Assembly: GCA_019096065.1 (NCBI GenBank)
Contig: JAGUCH010000004.1
Span: 496,001 to 560,000, forward strand
DNA: 64,000 bases
DNA from: Paracyclopina nana
Taxonomy: Eukaryota > Arthropoda > Copepoda > Cyclopoida > Cyclopettidae
Reading direction: 5' to 3'
In this document: one piece after another, positions 1 to 10,491 of the stretch
How the letters are laid out: the number at the start of each line of letters is the position of its first letter
Position numbering within the stretch: position 1 is the first letter of the stretch
Made by a program: the position numbers and the translations under genes
Notes under the pieces: model-generated
The model's input: the letters and a program-made list of their open reading frames with translations, nothing else
The model's database searches: none
Told to the model about the DNA's origin: nothing

Positions 1-583
1 GCGGCGGGAATTTCCGCTACACAGTCTGGGACCCGTTCATGATTCTGTCGCAAATGTCCACGCTTCAGTGCATTTACTACGTCTCCCTCGGATTCTGGAT
101 ATTCTTTTTTGACGTCTTGTCCGGCACCCCAAGAACCCTTGATCACATCTTTCAATATCAGGTTCAAATTTCGAATTATCTTCCTTTGCTTCCAATTTGG
201 AATTTGATTCCGATTTCCAGGCACTCTTGGCGAGCCAATTTCACGGCAAACTCCTCATTACCTCCTTCATTTTCAATGCACTCACCTGGTAAGCCAAACT
301 CTTGAAAAAACTACATAACGCTCATGTCATTTTCGATTTCAGCTCTGTTGGGCTGTGGTATGTTGTTCAGAGGACGAAGCAATGCTTGGACTACACTTGC
401 ACAGTGCACCTGTTCCACGTGGTGTTTTGCTGGTACTACAACGGCTGCCTGCCAGCCTACTTGTCCTGGTGGGCAATCAATGCCATTTGCGTAGCTGTGA
501 TGTGTGTAGCCGGTGAATTTCTCTGCATGAGAACCGAACTCAGAGCCATTCCCGTGAGCTTGGGCAGCAAAGTGGACCTGTGA
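1..583 (+). CDS. SYS1: SYS1-like Golgi membrane trafficking protein (5' end just cut)
   Basis: Exons are about 1-161, 221-288 and 343-583; the 59 and 54 bp GT-AG introns keep frame. The product reads GGNFRYTVWDPFMILSQ at its start and GEFLCMRTELRAIP near its end. Both match the SYS1 family, including the conserved VWDP, RTKQCLD and FLCMRTEL blocks. The hydrophobic pattern suits four membrane helices. In other animals SYS1 is a Golgi membrane protein that recruits the Arf-like GTPase ARFRP1 and so golgins to the trans-Golgi. The true ATG must lie only a few bases before the window, since the family starts two or three residues upstream of the first visible codon. The stop at 581-583 is followed by the PIGB start after only 10 bp, as in an operon. 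The call is confident; the family assignment rests on remembered sequence. Confidence 0.92.
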
Positions 584-593
584 TCCCCTCACG

Positions 594-2050
594 ATGCTCT
601 TCATCAAGTTTTTAGTGCTCAGGACACTTTTGGCCTTGCTGTCATGGGGCTACTTTGTCCCTGACGAAGTGTGGCAGAGTGTGGAAGTTGCCCACCAACT
701 TGTCTTTGGCAACGGATACCTCACCTGGGAGTGGGACAAGGGGATCAGAAGCTACCTTCATCCAGGATTCTTTGCTATATTCATGTACTTGGTCAAAATC
801 CTTGGCCTTGACCACCCTATGATCATTGTCATTGGCCCCAAAATCCTGCAAGGTACTTACCAACAAAAATAATCTTTGATATTCCAGGCTCTTGATTTTT
901 CCATGATATAGGGCTTGTCAGTGCTGTGGGAGATGTGTGCATGGTTCGAGTCTTCAAAAGCCAATTTAGTGAGGAAAAGGCCAACTGGTTTGCCATGATT
1001 TATGCCACCAATTGGTTCATCCTGTATGCATCATCCAGGACTCTGGTCAACACTTTTGAAACAGCTCTGACCAATATGGCCTTATTTTTGTACTGCAAGC
1101 AAAACTCTGCTTATGTGGCCATCATTTCACTAAGTTTCATGGTGAGACCGACCACAGCCATTTTCTGGCTACCCATGGTCAGCTTTGACATCTCCAGGAT
1201 GAAGCTGTCCAGGCTGGCATTCAAGTTGATTCCCCAGGCGCTGCTAGTGGTGGCAATGTGCACATTCATAGACTCTGTTTGCTATGGCAAGCTGACACTG
1301 GTCCCCTGGAACTTCCTACAGATCAACCTTATCAACAATATCAGTGAACAGTATGGAGTTCATCCCTGGCATTGGTACCTGACCAACTTCATGCCTGCTT
1401 TAACTCTGGGATTTGGGCTATACCCACTGGCAGTGGGCATCTACAAGAAAGCTTCTTCCAAGGATGATGACAAGCAGAGCAAAGCGCTACTTGTCAGTCT
1501 CATTTGGAGCCTGCTTATCTACTCCTTGCTTGGTCACAAAGAGCACAGATTCATCATGCCATTGATCCCAATGATCTTGGCCTACTTGACGTGTGGCCTC
1601 AAAAAGGCTGAGCAGCTATGGCTGTTCATGGGCCTGAATGTGATTCTGGCAGCGTACTTGTCATTGTTCCACCAATCCGCGCCTCATTGGACAATGCAGT
1701 ACTTGTCTTCCTTGAAAAACTCCCGAGGGATTCTTTTCCTCACTCCGTGTCATGGAACTCCCTACTACAGTCATCTCCATTGGAACGTGCCAATGAGGTT
1801 CCTCGAGTGTCCTCCAGACCTTGGGGACAACCCACGGGACAATTCAGCCCTGTTCCTCCAGGATCCTGTGAAATTTCTGAGCGTTGACATTGCCCTCGGT
1901 GAGTATGACCATGTGGTCTTCTTCGACAAGTTGGAGCCCATCATTGGCAGCCACTTGAGCGGACTGACACTGTGCAAAAAGTTTTGGCACACCCATTTTC
2001 CAGAGGAGAACACAAGCCAAAATATCCTGATCTATTGTCGAAATAAATAA
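594..2050 (+). CDS. PIGB: GPI mannosyltransferase 3 (PIG-B), GT22 family
   Basis: Exons 594-852 and 912-2050 join in frame across a 59 bp intron and give 465 residues, a little short of the vertebrate protein. PIG-B adds the third mannose, from dolichol-phosphate mannose, to the GPI anchor in the ER lumen. Supporting signs are the N-terminal FVPDEVWQSVEVAH block with the acidic pair typical of GT22 enzymes, YLTWEWDKGIRSY, HPWHWY, the HKEHRFIMPLIP motif, and the C-terminal MRFLECPPDL block shared with PIG-B rather than with ALG9 or ALG12. Many hydrophobic stretches give a multi-pass protein. The start ATG lies 10 bp after the SYS1 stop, so it may be expressed from a shared precursor by trans-splicing. 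The last codons (AAT AAA TAA) themselves contain a poly(A) signal at 2042-2047. A diverged tandem copy of its 3' end follows at once. Confidence 0.93.
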
Positions 2051-2083
2051 TTCACACCACATTAAATGTCATGCATGATTATC

Positions 2084-2524
2084 AATGTGATTCTGGCGGC
2101 GTACTTGTCATTGTTCCACAATCCGTGCCTCATTGGACAATGCAGTACTCGTCTTCCTTGAAATCCTCCAGAGGGATTCTTTTCCCCACTCCGTGTCACG
2201 AAACTCCCTACTACAGTCATCTCAATTGGAACGTGCCAATGAGGTTCCTCGAGTGTCCTCCAGACCTTGAGGGCAATCCACAGGACAATTCAGCCCTGTT
2301 CCTCCAGGATCCTGTGAAATTTTTGAGTGTTGACATTGCCCTTGGTGAGTATGACCATGTGGTCTTTTTTGACAAGTTGGAGCCCATCATTGGCAGCCAC
2401 TTGAGCGGACTGACACTGTGCAAAAAGTTTTGGCACACCCATTTTCCAGAGGAGAACACAAGTCAAAATATCCTGATCTATTGCTGAAATAAATAATTCA
2501 CACCAAATGTCATGCATGATTACC
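2084..2524 (+). pseudogene. Tandem copy of the PIGB 3' end
   Basis: This stretch repeats about 1637-2083, from the codons for NVILAAYLSLFHQ through the stop, the poly(A) signal and the motif ATGTCATGCATGATTA. Units are about 447 and 441 bp. The copy is highly similar to the source, but has lost one base early in the block (CACCAATCC became CACAATCC) and ends IYC-stop in place of IYCRNK-stop. No splice acceptor or start suggests its own translation, so it is a duplicated tail, not a gene. The downstream glycosyltransferase begins 72 bp after it. Confidence 0.9.
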
Positions 2525-2595
2525 AAGCAGGTGAAAATCCACGTGTCCTCACGTTGTCAAAGTTGCACCGTAACCGTCTACCTGAACTGTCAACC

Positions 2596-3622
2596 ATGAA
2601 GAAGCAGGAGATCCTACTCCTCCTCGCTCTTCTCTCGTTTGGCCTTTGCAAGGCCGATGGAGACCAAAGGGACTTTAAGCTGACAGTCATCATTTTAACC
2701 ATGGACAGGCCTCAATCCTTGGCTCGTCTCCTGAGATCCATAGCTGCCACCGATTTCGAGTTTGACAATGACTACTTTGACATCGAGATCCACGTGGACA
2801 AATCAGTCGGACTCCACTACGAAGAATGCGTCACGTGAGATTTTTTTAGGACTTTTTAAGCATAATTTCTATAACTTCTAATTTTGCAGGCAAGCCGAAA
2901 ATTTCACAATGCCAAACGGAAGGAAGGGCAAAGTGACTCCGAGGATTTTCGAGAAGAATCACGGATTGAGGCAAGCCTGGTTTGGATCCTGGTATCCCAA
3001 GCCTGATGATGAGTACTGCATCATCATTGAGGATGACCTGGAGATGTCTCCATTTTGGTACACCTGGTTGAAGAAGGCTTGGCTCAAGTATGGGCACAGG
3101 GAAGACATGGCTGGCATTGCACTCCAGAGGCAATTCCTCATGTTCAAGAAGCCAGAGAGGTCTGACATGGAGATCATCAACAACCATGAGCCATTCTTGT
3201 ACAAGTTGGTTGGCACGTGGGCATTCTCTCCTCACCCCAAGAATTGGAGGGACTTTTTGGACTGGTTCAACTCTGTGGATGTGGACAACTTTGACCCCTA
3301 TGTCAAGGGGCTGATCACGAGTGACTGGCTCCATATGCACAACTCGATGGGGAAAAGGCACATGACTTGGGAGCAGTGGCATGTGTACTGGTGTGAGCAC
3401 CACAATCAGTACACAATGTACATCAACTTGCCACATTCATATGTCTTGGCCTCGAATTGGAGGGAAGCCGGAGTGCACAATAGGAGAAGCTTCAATGCCA
3501 AAGACTATCCAACTTTGGACTATTGTGCAATTCAACTGCAGGAATTCCCTGATGAGCTCAAAAGGTACGGTTGGGATGCCCTCGAGGAGAAGGAACATGA
3601 CGATGATGATATTCGATATTGA
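2596..3622 (+). CDS. Secretory-pathway GT-A type glycosyltransferase, GnT-I-like
   Basis: Exons 2596-2834 and 2890-3622 (55 bp intron, phase 2) encode 323 residues. The ATG at 2596 opens a clear signal peptide or anchor (KKQEILLLLALLSFGLC). A nucleotide-sugar fold follows, with VIILTMDRPQSLARLLRSI, then an IIIEDDLEMSPFWYTWL block. EDDLE followed by an aromatic-rich segment is the metal and nucleotide-sugar site of the MGAT1/POMGNT1 (GT13) type and of some GT2 enzymes. It probably acts in the ER or Golgi lumen on glycoproteins or glycolipids; the substrate cannot be told. The C-terminus is acidic (EHDDDD). Its 3' end faces CPOX and has been duplicated with it. The fold is well supported, the exact family less so. 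Confidence 0.75.
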
Positions 3623-4450
3623 AAAATTCATTCTGTGTACATTAAATAGAAATTTTGACCCTCAATATTTTAACTGATTCAGCCAACGCAACAATGCTTG
3701 AGTATAATAGATTTTCAAACCCACTCCCTTGGATTCTAAAGGACCTCGGTCGGCTTGGCCTCCCTTAAGCTGGAACAAACCTTGTTCTGGTTCTCCCATT
3801 TAGCGTAAAGCAGCTAGGACATGATAATGATTATCTCCAACTAGGAGTGACTTTGAACTATTGGAGTAATTTCCTGATTATCTCAAGACTATAAGCAGGA
3901 TGACGATTTTCAATTTTGAAATATTCACTCTGACTACTAAAGAATATTAATTTTGACCCTCAATATTTTAACTGATTCAGCCAAGTATAGTATAAAAATT
4001 TTTCACATCCATTCCCTTGGATTCTTATGGAACCTGCGATGGTTTGGCCTCCCTAAAACCAGTATGTACCTTGTTCTGCCACTTCCGTTTAGCGTAGAGA
4101 GGCAAGGACATGAATATGATTCTCTCCAACCTAGCTCTTGAAGATACTTTGAGCCATTGCAGGAATTCCCGTAAGATCTCAAACTATAAGCACTCAAGGG
4201 AAAGGAAAATGACAATGATGAGTTTCGATATTGAAAAATTCATTCTGAAAACTTAGAATACTAATTTAGACCCTGAATATTTTAACTGATTCAGCCAACA
4301 CAACAATGCTATACAGCATAATAGATTTTCAAACCCACTCTCTTGGATTTTTAAGGACCTCGGTCAGCTTGGCCTCCCTAGATCCGGGAAGCACCTTGTT
4401 CTGGTACTCCCATTTAGCATAGAGTGGCAAGGACATGAGGATACTCTCAT
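3538..4450. repeat. Three tandem ~300 bp units spanning the GT/CPOX convergent 3' ends
   Basis: Units lie at about 3538-3862, 3863-4156 and 4157-4450. Each runs from the tail of the plus-strand glycosyltransferase, through an AT-rich spacer with TTTAACTGATTCAGCCAA, into the tail of minus-strand CPOX (for example TTGGCCTCCCT). The first unit holds the working glycosyltransferase end, the third the working CPOX end, and the middle one and the inner halves are decayed. This explains all of the otherwise gene-free 3623-4328 interval. Confidence 0.85.
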
Positions 4451-5738
4451 ACCTTGCTCCAGGCGTGTAGAGGCCAAATTTGGTGCCTCGGTCATACACC
4501 AAGTTGAACTCAGCATAGTGGCCACGCCGCACAAGCTGCCATTGCCTCTCCGCATAGCCATACGGACCCTCACGGTGCTTCTTCACGAGAGGAATGTAGC
4601 TAGGTATGACCGAGTCAGCGCAGTCCTTGACAAAGTTGAAAGCCGAATTCTTGTCAGGTGAGTCCAAGTCATCAAAGAAGATCCCTCCAACGCCCCTGGA
4701 GATGCCGCGATGCTTGATGCGAAAGTAGTCATCGCACCAAGCCTTGAACTTGCTGTAGTACTTGTCATTATGCCTGTCACAAGCTGCCTTCAAGGTCTTG
4801 TGGAATTGCTTCACGTCTTCCTCCACAAGATAGTAGGGAGTGAGGTCAGTGCCGCCTCCAAACCACCACCTCACTCGCTTGTTCTCCTCAGACTCGACAA
4901 CCTCAAAGTACCTGTAGTTGAAATGGATCGTTGGAATGTTTGGGTTCCTCGGGTGGATCACTGAGCTGATGCCACACGCAAAGAAGGGCATCTCTTTGCC
5001 CTCGGGCAGATTTTTGCCCCTGGAATTCATCTGAGCCACGGCAGCTGGTGGGATCTTGCCGTGGACCACAGACACGTTCACTCCAGCCTTTTCGAAGGTG
5101 TGCCCATCCTGGAGAACGCAAGTTATTCCGCCACCGCCCTCAGACCTCGTCCACCTGTCAACCTTGAACTTGTAGGATGGATTTTCCTCATTCTCCAAGG
5201 CCCGGCAGAAATCCTTTTGCACTCTCATGATCATCAGCTCCATCTTGACTCTCATGGATTCTTTGTCGGCCTCTCGGGTCGCCGCGTCGGTGAGAGGCTC
5301 AGCCATGAACTCGATGGGTTTATGGCCGAGCTCATCATCTTCGTCAAAGGGTTGGGTGTGTACGATGACGTCTTCATTTTCAGCTGTTTCGGCCTTAAGG
5401 GTCACAAATCCCCTGAAATTAAGGCGTCAAGATCTCTTAACACTTTTCATTGACGCCATTTGACGAGAAAACAAATGGTTTTAGCCTTCGCTGATTTGAC
5501 GAGAAAACCATCTCATCAAAATCGTGACTTTAACCTGTGTCGATTTGGCGAGAAATAATCTTAAAAGCACAATGACTTTTTTACACTCGTTCATTTGACG
5601 GGAAAATGAAAGATGTAAACAAAGGACAATTTTAGTCACGCTCGTTTGACGAGAAAAGAGGGTAGTGTTATTGGTTATAAAATACCTTAAAAGAGTGAAT
5701 CCAGAAAAGGTAAACGTGGTCAAAGCTGTTCGTAACAT
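4329..5738 (-). CDS. CPOX: Oxygen-dependent coproporphyrinogen III oxidase
   Basis: Exon 1 is 5738-5686 and exon 2 is 5412-4329 on the minus strand. The 273 bp intron joins in phase 2 and gives 378 residues. The enzyme converts coproporphyrinogen III to protoporphyrinogen IX in the mitochondrial intermembrane space. Diagnostic blocks are GGGGITCVLQDG, FGGGTDLTPYY, HRGISRGVGGIFFDD, EFNLVYDRGTKFGL and ESILMSLPLYAKW; all are intact. The proposed first exon encodes MLRTALTTFTFSGFTLLR, a plausible mitochondrial presequence with a good AAG-GTATTT donor. An in-frame ATG at 5849 would add 37 residues and is less convincing. The large exon has no ATG at its start, so an upstream exon is required. The catalytic part is certain, the first exon likely. 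Confidence 0.93.
5457..5658. repeat. Five spaced TTTGACGAGAAAA-type elements in CPOX intron 1
   Basis: Near-copies of TTTGACGAGAAAA occur at about 5459, 5496, 5543, 5593 and 5645, spaced 37-52 bp. Variants are TTTGGCGAGAAA and TTTGACGGGAAAA. Only the 13-base core is well kept; the rest of each unit is diverged. They sit in the unusually long first intron of CPOX. They resemble E2F-type TTTSSCG sites loosely, but could equally be a decayed minisatellite. Confidence 0.6.
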
Positions 5739-5739
5739 G

Positions 5740-6637
5740 GCTTGCAAATGAAACCCACTAAACCAGTTTGTCAACTCTCTCAGAAATGCTCCATTTCTGC
5801 GAAAAGGCAAACAGGTGATGGAAGATCCAAGGAAATGCCACCACTGCACTTGACACTTCCCCGCTGATGTTTACTATTTACTAACACATTGCAATGGATC
5901 GGATTCCAAGTCGTGTTCCAACTTCCGTCATGAAACGAGCCGATAAATAAGGGGCATTTTACATTAAGTTATTTTTATTTATAAAAACGCTATTTTGGAT
6001 GACAAATAGACCTTAAGCACTTTTTGGGATTCTACCAATAACTACAGCAGTCACCTGCAAAACATTGACTTGATCAAAGTGGTATCTACACTAGGCCAAA
6101 AGCTTGATGAAATGAAGAAGTATTTGATTGCTCTAAACATATTTGTAGCTGCAACCCCCTCCAAAATTGAGAGACCCGACTTTTTTGAATTCATACGCAA
6201 GTCTCCAAAATGCCCAGAAAGTGGTATATTAAAGCTAAATCTCTATTTAGCTGAAGAATCAACTTTGATTTTTGCAAGCCCTTATCTCCTTTCCTGTTCA
6301 ACCAAGAGAGTCCTCTATGAATTAAAAAAAGTGAGATCTAACAATTTCAGAGGAGGTCAATTTAACTCATTATACCAGAAAAATGCCCCATATCTGAGAC
6401 ACACGCTTTTAAAGATTTTTTCTTATTGATAGGCTTGGATTTTGAATATTCTTCCAAATGAACTCTTTAGACTTAAGCTTTCAGGAAAGCCTATGCACGA
6501 ATAGTAATAATAAAAGAATAAGAAAATGAGCAAAATGCTGGACATGAAAAATCGTTTGAGCAATTAGTGGTAACTATCACCGATTTATATTCTTGCATAA
6601 ACGCCACACAATTCTCAATAAGCAATTTAGTCTAACT
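5740..6637. other. CPOX 5' flank to lectin gene: no supported gene
   Basis: AT-rich spacer between the divergently transcribed CPOX and the LNR-lectin gene. An open frame at 6070-6429 (119 codons) starts with ATT rather than ATG, has no recognisable domain, flanking splice signals or codon bias, and I cannot call it a gene. Promoters for both genes should lie here; TTTATAAAAACG near 5979 is a TATA-like string. Confidence 0.4.
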
Positions 6638-8484
6638 ATGCAAGACTCACGGAGAGCAAAGCCCTTTTGCAAAGGCTCGTGTTATTATGTGTGTTTGATT
6701 GGATCAATCGTTCTCCTTGCCATCCTCGGATTGGTCTTCTTTTCTTTGTCCTCTTCATCCACTTTTGAGCCAGTAAAATTCATTTCAAAAATTAAAAAAC
6801 TTGCCTCCACTTCCAAACTAAATTTCCAGGCCTGCAGAGCTTTCAAAGTAGGAGATGGAATTTGTGATGACAACCAAAACGTTGAAAAATGCTACTTTGA
6901 TGGAGGTTTTAGTATGCAAAAAACCCACTTATAATTAAGTAATTAGTTCTTTTCAGGTGATTGCTGCTCTTATTCTGAGTTCAGCTTTTCTGCTTGTTCA
7001 CTGTGCATTTGCTACAATGACAGCATAACAGAGAGACCAATTGTGGTGACACGCACGGAATTCAGCACAACCACAACTGAATTTATCCTCACGGATTCCA
7101 CAACCACACCAAGTAATACATTCTTTATAGATGTCTTTTTCTTTTAATATTCACTTATGGGCATTTGTGTTGAAAAATTTCATAAATTGAGTGAAATTGA
7201 AAAAAATTGATCAATGAAATGGTTGCAAAAGTAGTCCGCTAGGTGGAGCTGCGATTTGTTTTTGTATGAGACCGACATATACTAGCCACTTGGTCGCTAA
7301 AAATGCCACAAACAACAAAATGCTAAAAATGAAATTCTGGTATTTTTCTCCCTTTCAATGGTGGCGCCATCTGGATTAATTATGAAAAATGCCTTTAGAT
7401 CCAAGCAAAACAGTTTTGAGTGAAATTTTTTAATTAAAATTGGTAGTTTCTTCAACTTTCCCCATCCACACTTAAAAAACTTTTCACTGTTGAATATCAT
7501 TATTTAAGTACCTGTACCATGGAGCAAGATTCATGGGATTGATGATCTGGAAGTGTACTATTATGAGGATGAGAAGGCTAATTATTATGTGGCAGCCAAG
7601 AAATGCACCCAAATTGGGGGCAAGTTGTATGAGCCCTCATCAATGGCAATGCATGCTGCAGTCAATTCCTGGGCATTCAACACTCATTGCTCTTGCTATC
7701 GAGGTGGACTGAATGGACTCTGGGTTGGATTTAATGACTTGGAACAGGACAACCAGTACAGGATTCTTTCAACTACATTTTGGCTGAAACTTTTTCACAG
7801 ATGTTTTTAGATTTGTGTCAACTTCAAACAAATTGGAAGTAGGCCATGATCATTGGTTACAAGGGAAACTGGTCCAGAATGTCAACAGAGACTGTGCTGT
7901 CATGATAGGTGATTTTGATGTGATGGCTGACAACTGTTTCAGGCCAGACAAAGGCATTCTGTGCCAAAGAGAAAAATCATACATCACAGTTGAGCCAGTT
8001 CCATTTGCTGCCTCCACAGTGGAACTGAATTGCTCAAGAAGAGGCCATTTTGTCTCAACTGGGTACTTATGTACACAGCACAAATTGTGCAATGAATCCT
8101 ATGTGTTCATCGCTGCTCTGCCCAATGCTGGCCTAGTCTTTGAATTTTCTCTTCGGGGTGATGGATTGGAATTCTTCTATTTGTACCTAAGACCCAATGG
8201 AAAGGTAAGACATCTCCCAAATTTGTGACATTCCTGATTAAAATCATGCAATGATATGACAGTTTCTTGAATTGGGACATGACCCTTATCAAGAGGGCCA
8301 AGCTAAAGCCAAGAAATCCATAGTTGAAGTTGGAAGTCATTGTCCAGAAGACACAAAAGGTTACATCACAGTAAGCATATTGACAGTTTATTGCATAGAT
8401 CCATTATTAACTCCTTGATTTCTTTTCAAGAATGTAGGTGAAGACACTTCTGCAACTGCAAACCCTTCACTTGTGCCATTTTGA
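6638..8484 (+). CDS. Type II membrane protein with LNR module and C-type lectin-like domain
   Basis: Six exons (6638-6905, 6957-7112, 7509-7755, 7811-8204, 8263-8370, 8431-8484) join in frame to 408 residues. A short basic cytoplasmic tail is followed by a membrane helix at about 14-36 (YVCLIGSIVLLAILGLVFF), so the rest is extracellular. Residues about 65-93 form a Lin-12/Notch repeat (CRAFKVGDGICDDN, then KCYFDGGDCC split by an intron). A Thr-rich linker leads to a C-type lectin fold at about 145-277 with LWVGFND and ILCQRE. No EPN or QPD plus WND calcium-sugar motif is seen, so sugar binding is not supported. The C-terminal 130 residues, with several Cys, are not recognised. A poly(A) signal lies at 8529-8534. 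LNR plus lectin in one type II protein is not an architecture I know. Confidence 0.85.
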
Positions 8485-8528
8485 AAGATCAAAGGTGTCA
8501 ACTGTTGATGTTTGGCTGCTTTTGTCTA

Positions 8529-8534
8529 AATAAA
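8529..8534 (+). terminator. Poly(A) signal AATAAA, LNR-lectin gene
   Basis: Canonical AATAAA 45 bp after the stop, followed by a GT-rich stretch. Confidence 0.75.
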
Positions 8535-8773
8535 TATTGTTGTCCAATCTGTTTTCTTGAAATAAGTCAAAATCACCAGAAAAACGCCCAAACTCGGACA
8601 TTCTGAATCAAAACACATCCAGTGTAAGGAAATGATAAAAAACAAAAGAAAAGTTCAGTTGAAACAGCTTTTTTCTTTTCCAAAAAGAAAAAAAAAATAT
8701 GGAAAAATGCCACCTGTCACAAGCAATATCAACAGGTGTATAGCAGTTACCACTCTAAAAAAAGTGGACAGTC

Positions 8774-10394
8774 ATGAAAACCATAAGGCTTTCAAGAGTT
8801 TTCAGAATTTTAGAATTTGCTGGGCTCATCATAGCATTGGTTCTCATATTGGTTGCTCCCTTGATTCTATTGCTTTATGGAGATATCATAACCCAAGAGT
8901 CATTGAAGGACTTTAAAAGCCCCAAAGCAATCAAGGTTAAGAATATTATTGATGCTCAAAGTAACATCGAACTGGAGGAAATAAAAAATGATGTCTTGAC
9001 TTCACAAAAAAGTGAGCAAGTAAAACAAAGCAATGAGTCAATGGAAAATAAAGAAACTCCTGAAAAGCAATCACAAGAGAAGATGAGCCACATTCAGACT
9101 TTCATTGACAGGCAATTGAAAAAGAAGCTGAGCTAATGTAATCAGTTATAGTTTTTACTTTTTTAGGTTTCCATCTCCACAAAGCTTGATAAACAGGGCT
9201 GCCAAAAGGGCATTTCAAATTGAAAAGGACATTGTCAAAAATCTCAAGTAAGTTTCTGTGTGATTATGAAATGTCAGTAACAAAGTTAATTTATAAATGA
9301 AGGAACAACACTGTTGGCCTGAAGGCTGGTACAAACTCATTGAAAGTAATGGTTGTTTCCCATTGGAGAAGTGGATCCAGCTTCACTTCATTGCTTTTGG
9401 CATCTCACCCAGCTTCATTCTTGATTTTTGAGCCCTTGCATCATTATGGCATTGAAAGGGTCATGACCACAGTGGAAAAGTCAGACTTGACCCAGTTGGA
9501 GGTTCTGCTACAAATGATAAAATGTGACTTTACAGCAGATGCAAGTATACACACTTTGATTTAAGGTTATTTGTGATAAAACTGGCCAAAAACAGGATCT
9601 GTGATTGGAAAATCATCAAATAATTTCCAACTGTGGGTGAAAGCGATAAGAATTGCCTTGGTGAAGCAGAGGAAGACAAAGAGCCTATTTTTTCCAGAAT
9701 GCAGAGGAAAAGGCATTCGTTCCAGCTTCAGAAAATGTATCAATCCTTCATACTTGAATGAAATATGCAAGCAAATCCCTGTCCAAGTTTTGAAGTTGGA
9801 CAGACTCTCCCTCCATGGAGCAAAATTTTTGCTGGAACACTTGCCAAATGAAGACTTTAGAATTGTGTATGAAGTCAGAGACCCAAGAGCAACAATGAGT
9901 TCCAGACTTGAAACTGATTGGTGCCCTAAAAAGCCCTTTTGCATCAGCTCTAAAATTCTATGCTATCAAATTCAGCAGGATTTCAAATCAGCCCTAGAGC
10001 TACAGGCCAAACATCCAAAAAAATTCATGTCAGTAGCTTGAGAAAAATTTTGTTTAGATAATTACCTAGTATGTTACTTAGGGCGGTGAGGATGGAAGAT
10101 TTACTCACTCAAGGAGAAAAAATGGCTCGAATCATTATGGAATTCATGGGACTCAACATGGAACAAGCCACCATTGATTTTATCAGAAGAGGTGGGCAAA
10201 ATCATAGAGATCCCATACCAATTTTGAACAAATGGAAAACTCACTTGACATGGGATGACATAACAAACATTCAAAACAATTGCATGAGCCCAATGCAAAA
10301 TTGGGGATATATACCAGTGCAATCATTACAAGATATGAAAAATGTCAGCAACACATTCACCATTTTTCCAATGCCAAAACTGAGAAGCAAATAA
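8774..10394 (+). CDS. Golgi carbohydrate 6-O-sulfotransferase (CHST1/3/6/7-type)
   Basis: Exons are 8774-9111, 9167-9247, 9303-9544, 9596-10028 and 10082-10394, totalling 468 residues. The N-terminus is a short basic tail and a membrane helix at about 12-38, as in Golgi type II enzymes, then a charged stem. The PAPS 5'-phosphosulfate loop is SHWRSGSSF and the 3'-phosphate site is VRDPRATMSSR; VRMEDLL near the C-terminus fits the family. It would move sulfate from PAPS to the 6-OH of GlcNAc, Gal or GalNAc in glycans; the acceptor is unknown. The first intron is odd: the only in-frame solution is a GC-AG intron (CAG-GCAATT, 9112-9166), 55 bp like its neighbours. A poly(A) signal follows at 10486-10491. 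It sits between two lectin genes, but no functional link is shown. Confidence 0.87.
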
Positions 10395-10485
10395 TTGTCA
10401 TTTAACAAAATGACACTTTTTGCCAACTTAATCATGGAAATGATCTTTTTTTGTGATGCCAAATTAGCATTGACTCCAAGCTGTA

Positions 10486-10491
10486 AATAAA
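10486..10491 (+). terminator. Poly(A) signal AATAAA, sulfotransferase gene
   Basis: Canonical AATAAA 92 bp after the stop codon. Confidence 0.7.

Noticed and set aside
2071-2487. Open frame of 138 codons as a separate gene
   Set aside because: It is the tandem copy of the PIGB tail, without a start context or its own upstream exon.
5481-5849. Minus-strand 122-codon frame upstream of CPOX
   Set aside because: Most of it is intron repeats read through; only its N-terminal part overlaps the proposed CPOX exon 1.
6070-6429. 119-codon plus-strand frame
   Set aside because: No ATG start, domain, splice signals or repeats; probably chance in AT-rich DNA.
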